A stretch of 20,946 bases of DNA from Proteromonas lacertae (taxonomy: Eukaryota > Sar > Bigyra > Opalinata > Proteromonadidae). Below the pieces are notes generated by a model, which searched no databases, was not told the DNA's origin, and saw only the letters and a program-made list of their open reading frames with translations. This document shows positions 1 to 8,085 of this stretch, one piece after another. A program made the position numbers and the translations under genes. The number at the start of each line of letters is the position of its first letter. Position 1 is the stretch's first letter. Where the stretch lies: positions 1-20,946 of the forward strand of contig NGBS01000423.1 in the NCBI GenBank assembly GCA_002245135.1. The letters run 5' to 3'.

Positions 1-1
1 A

Positions 2-250
2 GGAGGAAGATTTGATCCACGAGATGATAGGTTCAGAAGAGATAACAGAGATTACAAACGTAGGTATGATAGAAGAGATGATCGTCGTGATGATAGATAT
101 CGTAGATCAAGAAGTCGCAGTAGAAGTCGTAGTAGAAGCAGAAGTGGAAGAAGAAGAGATGATGATAGATATTATAGTCGAAGAAGCCATCATAGTAGTG
201 ATAGATATGACAGTAGAAGAGATAGAAGAGATGATCGATATGAAGGGTAG
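2..250 (+). CDS. SR-like (Arg/Ser, Arg/Asp-rich) protein, C-terminal part
   Basis: Frame 2 is open from the window edge to a TAG at 248-250 and encodes about 82 residues. It starts with an RD-rich stretch (FDPRDDRFRRD), passes through a pure RS run (RSRSRSRSRSRSRSG) and ends in mixed RD/RS/RY repeats. Alternating RS dipeptides are the mark of SR and SR-related proteins, in which phosphorylation of the serines controls nuclear speckle location, spliceosome assembly and mRNA export. The N-terminal part, where an RRM would be expected, lies outside the window, so the exact member cannot be named. Two AATAAA hexamers (323-328, 353-358) follow the stop and are candidate polyadenylation signals. 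The overlapping ATG-initiated frame (12-266) gives a low-complexity Ile/Glu/Val protein and is a shadow. Confidence 0.75.
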   Translation, partial: GGRFDPRDDRFRRDNRDYKRRYDRRDDRRDDRYRRSRSRSRSRSRSRSGRRRDDDRYYSRRSHHSSDRYDSRRDRRDDRYEG

Positions 251-601
251 AAGATCTTATCATTAATTTGTAAAAATTATGAGAAATTGATTCTTTTTGT
301 ATTTTAATTGTGTATATAGTAAAATAAAAAGTACAGTCTATCTCACAATATCAATAAAATTCACAACTCATCAATCACTAATATAGAATTAATTATAATA
401 TGATTATAGAAACCAATCAACAAAATATAAAGTACTATTTTGTTATATATCAGAGAAAAAACGTAATGCAAAAAAAATTTCAGCATTTCAATTACACGTG
501 GAGCAATTTGATTGGGTGTTTCATTCAATCATTTTTTGCTCATATCTCATCAACTAACTATTTTACCACGGTTATTGTAATAAATATTGGTAATTGATCA
601 A
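251..601. other. Intergenic region between SR-like gene and SPRY-like gene
   Basis: AT-rich spacer holding the presumed 3' end of the SR-like gene and the promoter of the next gene. A CACGTG E-box lies at 495-500, about 100 bp before the next ATG, and is followed by an ATTGG (inverted CCAAT) at about 510. A 65-codon ORF at 400-597 has no recognisable feature, and I do not regard it as a gene. Confidence 0.4.
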
Positions 602-1169
602 ATGCGAGGTATTTTTTTGTATTATTACTTTTTTAATAGTAAAGAGAAAGTCAGTCCAAGTAGATAAAGTAGATAAAAACACCAAAAAACGAAAAATAGA
701 AGATAAAGCTGAAGATAAAGATAAAGAAGATATGGAAGAAGAAATGACAGAAATTATTCATACAGGTGTTGTTAATGTTGCTACAGAAGATTGTTTATTC
801 TCCGAAAAGATGGAGAATAAGATTTATCATTTCAAATTCAAAGTAGAAAGCTTAACTGATGGTATTAGTTTTGGTTATCGTCTGAAAGAAGACTCAATGA
901 GTGAAGATGATGCATTTGTCGTTGCAACAGTAGGAGATACATATGAAGTGATATATGATATGATTAACAAAAGAATGTCAATTAGACAGGGAAATAACAA
1001 AGAAGTGAGTGTATGTAGAATTAGTTCAACGCCAGTTTACCCATATATTGGTGCTAGAAATGGTTCAGTTGAATATTTAAGTTGTTGGAATCTTCCATTA
1101 CTTATGATAAAAAGATATACAATTAGAAGATATGATATTAATACAACTCAGATAAAAGTTGTAATGTAG
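602..1169 (+). CDS. SPRY-like domain protein with basic N-terminus (first segment)
   Basis: The only good start is the ATG at 602. After MR, a 31-nt GT..AG intron (609-639, GTATTT...AATAG) joins in frame to VKRKS and a long ORF. This removes an otherwise odd hydrophobic leader. The N-terminus is highly basic then acidic (KRKS, KKRK, KDKEDMEEE) and suggests nuclear location. It is followed by about 110 residues that resemble a SPRY fold: a FKFKVES strand, GISFGY, then GDTYEVIYDMINKRMSI..GN, matching the SPRY pattern in which a GD turn precedes paired strands and a small hydrophobic strand, and ending in the P-x-YPYIG strand typical of SPRY. SPRY domains are protein-interaction modules. The frame closes at 1169, but a second copy of the same domain follows at once, so this may be the first domain of a longer protein. 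The end at 1169 is therefore uncertain. Confidence 0.55.
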
Positions 1170-1203
1170 TTAATTACTTAAAGTATATCAATGAATTGTA
1201 CAG

Positions 1204-2711
1204 CTATGATAATAATGGCAGTAGTGGTGGTAATAAAATGGATGAAATTCAATATGTAGTGTGTAATCAGTTATTTCAAGATATACGTAATAATAAGTAT
1301 TATTTTAAAATAAAAGAAGAAATGAAAGAAAAGTGGAATTTATCATTTCTATTTTGGAATAATGAATGTTGGTAGTGAAAATATTAGCTTTGGTTATACA
1401 ATTGGAGATGAAACAATACCAATAGTATTTTCAATTCAAAGGAGTAGAGGAGAAATATATGAAGTTAAATATAATATGAATGAAAAGAAAATGTTTATTA
1501 AACAGGGAAATGGTATTGAAAAACTAGTGTATGAAAACTTACCTGCATCAATATATCCATGTATTAGTATTGGTGATAGAAAAGGTTTAGTGAAATTAAT
1601 AGAATATTATATAGAGAAAAAGGATTATCACTTATTTAATGCAATTAATATTGAAGATGGTAAAGCTGTAATACATGGAATAAAAGTACCAAATACTATT
1701 TGTAGTATATACAACTATGAAAAGTATTACTGGATATCTGAACTATTATCAATCAAAGCCAATCCATCAAATATTGATATTAACGAAATAAAAGAAAGAA
1801 TAGAAGATATATTTATATTAGATGAAATACAAGAAGAATATTTATCTAATAGTGATATAAATGATTTAATAATACTATTAACATATTTTGATGATGAAAA
1901 TGCAAAGTACTTAGATTCTCCAGATAGTTTTGTTAAAATAGTGAATAATTTGAATATAATTGAACTTACTAAACTCGATGAAGATGGTAATATTGAAGAA
2001 AGTGGTGAAACAAAGAAATATTTAGAGTTTTCAAAAGCCAATGTGAAAGTATTCCAGTTTCCAAAGAATATTATTTACATTAGAGATTGTTACTATTCAA
2101 TGTTTAGAGATATATGTAAACTCTTATCAAATAGTGAAGAAAATTTCAATATAGTGATTACAGGTCAGCCAGGTATTGGCAAAACCTCTTTTATATATGT
2201 ATTGTTGTTTTTTTTAAAGAATAATCTATCATATGATTATGAAGAAGAAGAAAAAGAATATTTGAAGAAAATACAGTTAATTAAAGAAAATAAAGAAATA
2301 ATAGATTATTTGAATGAATTGAATAAAGAAAAGAAGAAAAGAATTGATGAATTAAGTATGGTAATAAAACAATTAGAAAAAGATATAGAAGAAAGTAATA
2401 AATCTATAAATATTTCAAAAGTAAATATTAAAACAGTATTTGACAGAATTAAAAGAATATATGATAAAGAAGTTGATCATAGTGATTTATACATTCATAA
2501 AGGGTATACATATACAATGAAAATATATGATAAAGAAATACAAGTTAAATGTTATAAAAGTTTAGCTGAAACAATATGTGAAGGAAAATATAATTCTAAT
2601 ATTAAAGAAATAGAGAATTTGCATAAAGATATTAAAATAATTTATGATAAAAAATTGAATCAATTGAATGATTGGATAAAAAGGAAAATTATAACGATGA
2701 TGTTGTATTAA
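1204..2711 (+). CDS. Second SPRY-like domain plus RHS/Crinkler-type P-loop NTPase, N-terminal part
   Basis: Residues encoded from about 1204 (YDNNGSSGGNKMDEIQ..., then NNKYYFKIKEE) match the start of the preceding SPRY-like domain. A 43-nt candidate intron (1333-1375) would connect them in frame to ENISFGY and the rest of the domain (GEIYEVKYNMNEKKMFI..GN, YPCISIG). From the ATG at 1362 the open frame has 449 codons. At residues 268-275 of that frame is a Walker A motif, GQPGIGKT, inside the context NIVITGQPGIGKTSFIYVLL, which is characteristic of the STAND-like NTPases of the eukaryotic RHS/Crinkler class. A long charged coiled coil follows (EEEEKEYLKKIQL...). The frame ends while the coiled coil is still running, and a second frame overlaps and continues it, so the gene looks interrupted about once or carries unmodelled splicing. 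I describe the two frames separately and do not join them. Confidence 0.5.
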
Positions 2712-3961
2712 AACATGTAATAACAGAAAGAATATTAAACAGTTTGATGAATATAAAGAAAATGAAGGATTCAATAGAATTATATAACAAAAGAATTGGA
2801 GAAATTACTGGTGAAATTAATAGTATTAAAAAAGAATATAATAAAACCAGAAAAGTTTTGAAAAAGAAAAAAGATGAAATAATAGCTGAAATTGATAAAA
2901 TAAAAGACGTTGAAGTAAAAGAAGAAGATTTAGGTATTGGATTTAATTATTATGTTTTGGATGCTTGTAAAAAGATGAAAAGCATATATTTCATTAAAGG
3001 CAAGAAATATGGTGATGAAAAACAGGGTAGAGTCTACAAATTTGAAAATATTAATGGAGAATATATACTATTTAAAAGTACTATTCGACCAGGTCATATT
3101 AAAAATTCATTGATAATAGTTGATACTTATAATTATGAGTTTAATCCAACTAACAATGTTATATCAATCAGTTCTCCTGATTCAAATAATAATAGCAAAT
3201 ATAATAAGTATAGACAGAATATATATTTTGATACTTTAAATAAAAAAGAAATAGAAGAATGGTTTAAATATTGTATTAATTTTGATAAAGGTAATGAATT
3301 CGATGGAATATGTAATACGTATGGTAATATACCTCGACAAATATATTATCACTATTTGTATAAAGAAAACTATCATGAGGACTATTGGAAATATTATAAG
3401 CAGTTAATAGAAAGTGTAGTAGGAACAACAGGTTATATTCAGTTTGTAGATGATTATATGGGAAAAGATAAATTGAAAGAATTATCTAACATTTTATTAA
3501 AATATGATTTGGAAAAAGAATGGGATAATGATGTTAGAAGAATAATATTAAAACCAAAAGATTATTTAAAATTCATTTCTGAAGAAGTAGAAAAATTAAT
3601 AGTTTGTAAATTTAATCCGCCTAAAAATGAAGAAGAATATCATCAGATTGAAGAATATTACACATCAACTAAAGATGTAAATATGAGAAGAATGGCATTA
3701 AAACAGATAATAGCATATGAATTAAGTACTGGTATGATTGAGTTCAACTATGAAGATCCTAATTTTGAAATGAATTCTGAGTTATATGTTCCAGTTTATC
3801 ATCCTCCAAATTCCTTACAGTCAGTGTTTTATATATTGGATGAAAATAATTTCTTTGATTTAATAATGAATGGAGTATTTATAAAAGTATTACTAAATGA
3901 TGAAATGACTGAGAATGATGATAAAACAAAAGAAAAAATGATAGAATCTATGAAAGTATAA
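2672..3961 (+). CDS. RHS/Crinkler-type NTPase, C-terminal part of the ATPase core
   Basis: 429 codons without a proper ATG at the front, overlapping the end of the previous frame. It opens with coiled coil (INSIKKEYNKTRKVLKKKK), then GEYILFKS, LIIVDTYNYEF and VISISSPD. This is the order seen in Crinkler/RHS NTPases: a hydrophobic Walker B-like strand, then an ISSP strand. Next comes the motif in which a partner-region helix precedes YGNIPRQIYY (compare the family's G-[IV]-PR-x-[VIL]). The remaining 180 residues are helical (ELSNILLKYDLEKEW...), followed by a proline-rich strand segment. I see no nuclease-like C-terminal module, which the neighbouring paralogue at 3998-5743 does have. The family is established for effector and selfish-element-linked NTPases; the assignment here rests on motif order only. 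Confidence 0.5.
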   Translation: MDKKENYNDDVVLKHVITERILNSLMNIKKMKDSIELYNKRIGEITGEINSIKKEYNKTRKVLKKKKDEIIAEIDKIKDVEVKEEDLGIGFNYYVLDACKKMKSIYFIKGKKYGDEKQGRVYKFENINGEYILFKSTIRPGHIKNSLIIVDTYNYEFNPTNNVISISSPDSNNNSKYNKYRQNIYFDTLNKKEIEEWFKYCINFDKGNEFDGICNTYGNIPRQIYYHYLYKENYHEDYWKYYKQLIESVVGTTGYIQFVDDYMGKDKLKELSNILLKYDLEKEWDNDVRRIILKPKDYLKFISEEVEKLIVCKFNPPKNEEEYHQIEEYYTSTKDVNMRRMALKQIIAYELSTGMIEFNYEDPNFEMNSELYVPVYHPPNSLQSVFYILDENNFFDLIMNGVFIKVLLNDEMTENDDKTKEKMIESMKV

Positions 3962-3997
3962 ATATATTTTATCATTATAATTAAATAGAAATATAAT

Positions 3998-5743
3998 ATG
4001 AATGAAAGTGGCGAGTTTAAATATTGTATAATACAAAACAAAGAAGTAAAAGATTGTGATATTTTCCCTATATCATATATACAATCCCAACCATCAGAAG
4101 CAATATCTGAATTACTGGAAGAAGAAGAAAGTGATAACGAAAGTGAAGAAGATGAACAAGAACTAAAAGAGGAAGATAGTGAACAACAAAATCAGGATAT
4201 TAATACAATAGTTTTACCTCCAATGGATGTATATATACAAAACAAGAAAGTTTATTTGATGAGAGAATGTTATAAAAAGATGTTAAATTTTATTTTTCCT
4301 CAGAATTTTAATTTTAATTATGATAATCAAAGAAATTATTTAATATTTGGTCATAATGGAATAGGAAAGTCAATTTTAGCTGATATCATTAGAGAATATA
4401 TTCATACAAAATATGATGATGTAAGTATATTGCATTTAATATTTGAAGGTGAAGATAATCTTGTTTATTTTAAAAGTGGAAATAAATTTCAAATAGTAAT
4501 TTCTGATGAAGCTGTAATTGGTGAAGATGATCATGCAGATGCAAAAATGATAATATTATTAGCTAATCCATTCAAAACAAAGCATAAAACATTTCAAAGT
4601 AAAAGATGTCCATCAATCATGTATATCCCTCAATTTACAAAAGATGAATTAGAGAAAGTTTTAGAGAAAGAATGTATATCAGTTATAAAATTGAATGGCA
4701 TTGAATTGGATGATACTTATGTAGGATTTACAAATAGTGATGAATTAAATTCTGATAAATCACAAATATTTTTCAATAAGAATGGATATGATAAATGGAA
4801 AAAGGTGTATGAAGAAAAGTATTCATTATATAAAGGTATTATTGGCTTCTATTATAATGAAAACAGTGAAAAATATATAAATATTGCAATTAATAATGAA
4901 AAGAACAAGGTGATAATAGAAGAAATAATAAAAGGAATAAATAAATCTCCTTTTTCAAAAGGTGAATATGATAATGTATTGATATATGATACATATGAAG
5001 ATGAAAATGGTATTTTTACATCCAATCGACTTACATTTATTTCTGAAGAAATCAAAAAGAAGGCATGTGATAAATTGTATAAGATAAATGATAAAGAAAG
5101 TTGTAAAGAAAAGATAAAATCCTTAAAAGAAAATCCAGTAGGAAGTCTAGCTGGAATGTTATATGAAAGAATTATATCATATTTAATGAAGAATTGTGAT
5201 TCTTTTTATGAGAGTTTGATTAATGAAATTAAAGAATATTACTTAGATGAAAGAAAGAATAAATATGTTGTTTTTGATAAAAAAGAAATAGTTGAAGTTA
5301 CAAATGATTGTGATTTACAGAAAAAAATAAACTCTTTCAATTATAAAAAGAAAGAATTTCCAATTATTGACTTAAATTATAAACCTAATTTCCTTGATAT
5401 TGATTTATTACTAGGTCCATACGGAATTCAAATTACTGTTGGAAAAAGTCATACATTATCACCTGAAATGATTATGATACTTCAAAATCTAAATAAAATG
5501 TTTTTCAAAAACAAAACAGCTATTAATAATAATTCTCCATATGGTTTATTTTATATAAGCCCAAATAACCAAGTGAGTATAAAATTAAAAGCTAATCGAG
5601 ATACATCTAAATATCCCAAAATTTTAAAAGAAATGACTAAAAATAGAAATAAAAAAGATCTTTATGAAGAAGTAATGAAAAGTAAACCAACAATATGTTT
5701 TACATTTGATGAATTAAACACTTTTGCTGAAAATATTAAATAA
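3998..5743 (+). CDS. RHS/Crinkler-type P-loop NTPase with REase-like C-terminus
   Basis: 581 residues in one uninterrupted frame from the ATG at 3998, 37 bp after the previous stop. Residues 38-62 are an acidic linker. Walker A is GHNGIGKS at 118-125, preceded by strand NYLIF. A strand QIVISDEA and then MIILLANP occupy the Walker B and sensor positions. The segment CPSIMYIPQFTKDELEKVL matches the helix after the partner strand in Crinkler NTPases (Y-x-P-x-[WF]T-x-EEL). At residues 457-490 is IDLNYKPNFLDIDLLLGPYG followed by IQITVGKSHTL. This matches the D...QxT core of the PD-(D/E)XK-like module known at the C-terminus of RHS/Crinkler proteins (D...fQ[MI]T..xxH). Unlike the upstream gene it has no SPRY-like domain. 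It probably acts as an ATP-driven nuclease-like effector or a selfish-element protein. Catalytic activity is not certain, because Q replaces the usual acidic residue, which is common in this family. Confidence 0.65.
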   Translation: MNESGEFKYCIIQNKEVKDCDIFPISYIQSQPSEAISELLEEEESDNESEEDEQELKEEDSEQQNQDINTIVLPPMDVYIQNKKVYLMRECYKKMLNFIFPQNFNFNYDNQRNYLIFGHNGIGKSILADIIREYIHTKYDDVSILHLIFEGEDNLVYFKSGNKFQIVISDEAVIGEDDHADAKMIILLANPFKTKHKTFQSKRCPSIMYIPQFTKDELEKVLEKECISVIKLNGIELDDTYVGFTNSDELNSDKSQIFFNKNGYDKWKKVYEEKYSLYKGIIGFYYNENSEKYINIAINNEKNKVIIEEIIKGINKSPFSKGEYDNVLIYDTYEDENGIFTSNRLTFISEEIKKKACDKLYKINDKESCKEKIKSLKENPVGSLAGMLYERIISYLMKNCDSFYESLINEIKEYYLDERKNKYVVFDKKEIVEVTNDCDLQKKINSFNYKKKEFPIIDLNYKPNFLDIDLLLGPYGIQITVGKSHTLSPEMIMILQNLNKMFFKNKTAINNNSPYGLFYISPNNQVSIKLKANRDTSKYPKILKEMTKNRNKKDLYEEVMKSKPTICFTFDELNTFAENIK

Positions 5744-5927
5744 TTCTATTATTAAATTAGTCATCACCTTTCAGTAAAATTACACTGACTAATTTACACT
5801 GACCGACATTGACATTTAGTAAATATTAATTGACCTCTTTTGTATTATGTGTTTCTAATCATATAATCATGTACATAAACAAAATATAAACCTATATATA
5901 TCATTCTATAAAAAACGAATAAGCAGA

Positions 5928-6046
5928 CGGTTTATGACTGAGTTGCATAAAGGACGTCCTTCTGGAGCCATATCCTCCTTTCTGTCCTTTCTTCTCTTGT
6001 CTCGCCTGTACGGAAATCGAACATGTCCTTTTTCAAGAAGGACAAA
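5928..6046. ncRNA. Candidate structured RNA or small repeat (GC-richer island)
   Basis: About 120 bp with far more G and C than the flanks. It holds a perfect 12-bp palindrome (AAGGACGTCCTT, about 5949-5960) and ends in a hairpin with arms GTCCTT and AAGGAC around a 7-nt loop (about 6025-6043). GTCCTT units recur four times, and the last AAGGAC could pair with any of them. The reverse strand contains GTTCGATTTC, which resembles a tRNA-type B box, but no cloverleaf can be drawn. It may be an unrecognised non-coding RNA gene, a SINE fragment or a relic of transferred DNA. Confidence 0.25.
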
Positions 6047-6422
6047 ATTAGTTTTTCATAAATACTACATATATTATTTCTATTAATCAAAATATTATGT
6101 AAATTTTATGTATTAAATCTATCTAAATAACATACTTATAAATGTATTGCTCATTTACATGAATAGTATCACTTCATAATAGAAATATGATACAAATTGA
6201 CATAATCTGAATATTATGTAAAATAACTTATTTGAATATATACAGTTAAATAAACTGATTAAATTTAGATAAATTTTAATATTCATTAATTCACAGTATT
6301 TCAAAGAAACTGTACTTAATTTTTAGATGTATACATATGAATTTACAACATTACACATATGTGAACATAAAAATAAACAATACTTAATTATAACACGAAA
6401 TATTAAATTATGAAATAAATCC

Positions 6423-6455
6423 AAGCTTGATTTCTTTTCAAGCTTTTTTATTTTA
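6423..6455 (+). terminator. Hairpin followed by T-rich run
   Basis: Arms AAGCTTGA (6423-6430) and TCAAGCTT (6438-6445) pair perfectly around a 7-nt loop, and TTTTTATTTT follows directly. This looks like a transcript 3'-end hairpin or RNA polymerase III-type stop, but no upstream transcript is recognisable, so the role is unknown. Confidence 0.25.
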
Positions 6456-6509
6456 TCATGCCATACAAAAGACGTAGCAGGGGTTGATTAATGAAAATAG
6501 AAAAGAATA

Positions 6510-6656
6510 ATGGAGTTTGAAGAGGATAATGAAATAGACTGTACTATTGAAGAAGCTGTAAACAACAGTATAGATAAGTCAGATAATGATAATGGAGATG
6601 GTGAGAATAATGAAAGTGTTGATTTGGAAGACATAAGCGATAGTGAAAATGAGTAA
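6510..6656 (+). CDS. Short acidic ORF, function unknown
   Basis: 48 codons from ATG (6510) to TAA (6654-6656), composed largely of D, E, N and S (MEFEEDNEIDCTIEEA... then NESVDLEDISDSENE). A second ATG at 6459 begins a short basic peptide (MPYKRRSRG) in another frame. The basic-then-acidic order resembles the N-terminus of the cohesin SA gene on the far side of the mobile element, where a basic first exon is joined to an acidic second one, but no splice pair restores that order here. It could be a true small gene, the start of a gene broken by the element to its right, or chance. I do not recognise a family. Confidence 0.3.
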   Translation: MEFEEDNEIDCTIEEAVNNSIDKSDNDNGDGENNESVDLEDISDSENE

Positions 6657-6948
6657 TACAAAATATTAAACTGTAGTTATTATTAATTATATTAATTTAT
6701 ATTTGCTAATACCATACTATTATTAGTTTTTGTCTTATCCTATCCTTGTCCTTGGTAACTCATAAACTTATGAGTATTTACTATTCTTGTATTTAATCCT
6801 TACACTAATAACCGATCAGTTTTTCAATAATGCATAATTTGTACAAATTGGTGGAATATCAGGTTGTGAAATGAATGATCTAGAAAAGGAGTTTCTTTTC
6901 TTACTAAATTTTGATTTGTATGTCAGTCTTGAAGATTACGTGTTATAT
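6657..6948. other. Intergenic flank left of the mobile element
   Basis: AT-rich sequence with no coding frame. It ends in TTATAT next to the element's TATATATAG terminus, so a target duplication (TA or TAT) cannot be told from low-complexity sequence. Confidence 0.4.
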
Positions 6949-6962
6949 TATATATAGTATAT

Positions 6963-7163
6963 AAATGGGACTCTGGCACAATGTGCCAGAGTTCTAACGA
7001 GTGTTCTAGGGGTCTGTCCCTTTCTAGATTCAGAGTTGACTTTTACGGGAGCTTCATCGATTGCATCGATGAAGCTCCCGTAAAGGTCAACTCTGAATCT
7101 AGAAGGGGAAGGACTCCTAGAACACTCGTTAGAACTCTGTGACATTGTCCCATAGTCCCATTT
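6963..7163. repeat. 201-bp terminal palindrome, left copy
   Basis: Two arms of about 99 nt around a 3-nt centre (7062-7064). Arm one runs from AAATGGGACTCTGG to GCTTCATCGAT, and arm two is its reverse complement with a few mismatches. A transcript or single strand would form one long hairpin. Confidence 0.85.
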
Positions 7164-7199
7164 ACATAAGGTTCCTACGGGATTCCTCCTAACAGGGTC

Positions 7200-7825
7200 T
7201 GTCGCGCGCGATAAAGAAATTTGCGCGGTAAAGGAAGTAATTGTTTATATTTAGATCTAATATAATATTATTGTTAATGTCATTACGCTATGCATGAATA
7301 TATAATCATTTTGTCTTATAACAGTCATATACAATAGTTATGTTCAATTATTCATAAATATTCACTTTATATCCATCTTAATTATTTCTATCATTTAACA
7401 TTATTTTTATTGCATATATCACAGGAAGAAATTGAAATAAACAGTTCTTTGATGAAAAGATTAAACAAAATCGATGTTACGATGGTTTGAAATAAAAAAT
7501 AAAATATTGGCTTGAAGAAGGCTTGAACGTATTTTCTTTTTTCTTTAATATTTTTTTAAAGGGTGCTATATATATATCAATATGATAATAAGACATATAT
7601 GCTAATATATTCTAGCGATTTAAATAAAAAAATAATTACAAAGATTAATAATAGATGATATAAATCTTATTGAAAACTTGATAACAATTTCAACATATGT
7701 AATTTATTAGACAAAATAATGTTATATTTATATTTACTCGGCCTTCCAAATAAGTATTAACATATTCACTTTAATGGAAACTTATTACTTCCTTTACCGC
7801 GCAAATTTCTTTATCGCGCGCGACA
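7200..7825. mobile_element. 626-bp MITE inserted in the left terminal repeat
   Basis: Perfect 41-bp terminal inverted repeats (7200-7240 and 7785-7825), starting TGTCGCGCGCGATAAAG and carrying TTGCGCGGTAAAGGAAG further in. The flanks are GGGTC at 7195-7199 and GGGTC at 7826-7830. The right terminal repeat of the host element shows the empty site with a single GGGTC, which proves the insertion. The junction bases also allow a 3-bp GGT duplication with CTGTCG ends. The interior is AT-rich host-like DNA without an ORF, so it is non-autonomous. The TG..CA ends with a 5-bp duplication do not let me name the superfamily. Confidence 0.9.
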
Positions 7826-7863
7826 GGGTCTACTTCTCAACAGAGTCTACTTCCCTACAGGAA

Positions 7864-7933
7864 CTCCTGTAAGCTATTTCTATACCTACCTATATCTATC
7901 TATACCTATCTATGAGACGATCTCCTACGGGTA
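7864..7933. repeat. 70-bp segment unique to the left terminal repeat
   Basis: Bounded by the near-identical direct repeats ACTCCTGTAAGCTA (7864-7876) and ACTCCTGGAAGCTA (from 7934). The interior is rich in CTAT/CTAC units. The right terminal repeat has one ACTCCTGGAAGCTA only. Either the right copy lost 70 bp by recombination between the short repeats, or the left copy gained them. Confidence 0.6.
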
Positions 7934-8085
7934 CTCCTGGAAGCTAGCTAGAAGTGTTGGTTACCTCGAGGTGATGAATCTAATCACGCTCTTGACTCTC
8001 CTTGCTACGCTGGTGACCTTGTAAGGGCTTTTAATTGAACCGCGGAAACCAATCGTGGAAACGAGAGTTTACAATTGTTAACTTG

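Larger units (their letters stand above)
5744..6509. other. Intergenic AT-rich region
   Basis: Mostly low-complexity AT sequence without a coding frame. Two near-identical ACACTGAC units lie at about 5783 and 5797. A GC-richer structured island (5928-6046) and a hairpin with a T run (6423-6455) are listed separately. The remainder (about 6060-6410) shows nothing I can assign. Confidence 0.5.

Noticed and set aside
12-266. 84-codon ATG frame at the left edge
   Set aside because: It is a shifted reading of the RS/RD-repeat DNA. The product is Ile/Glu/Val/Met low complexity, and the other frame gives a clear SR-like protein.
400-597. 65-codon ORF upstream of the SPRY-like gene
   Set aside because: No domain, ordinary AT-rich spacer composition, and it overlaps the likely promoter of the ATG at 602.
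5990-6030. tRNA on the - strand (GTTCGATTTC T-loop-like)
   Set aside because: No matching A box, anticodon arm or acceptor stem can be drawn around it.
6948-7145. 65-codon - strand ORF in the left terminal repeat
   Set aside because: It lies inside the palindrome, and its open frame follows from the palindromic sequence. There is no initiation context or family.
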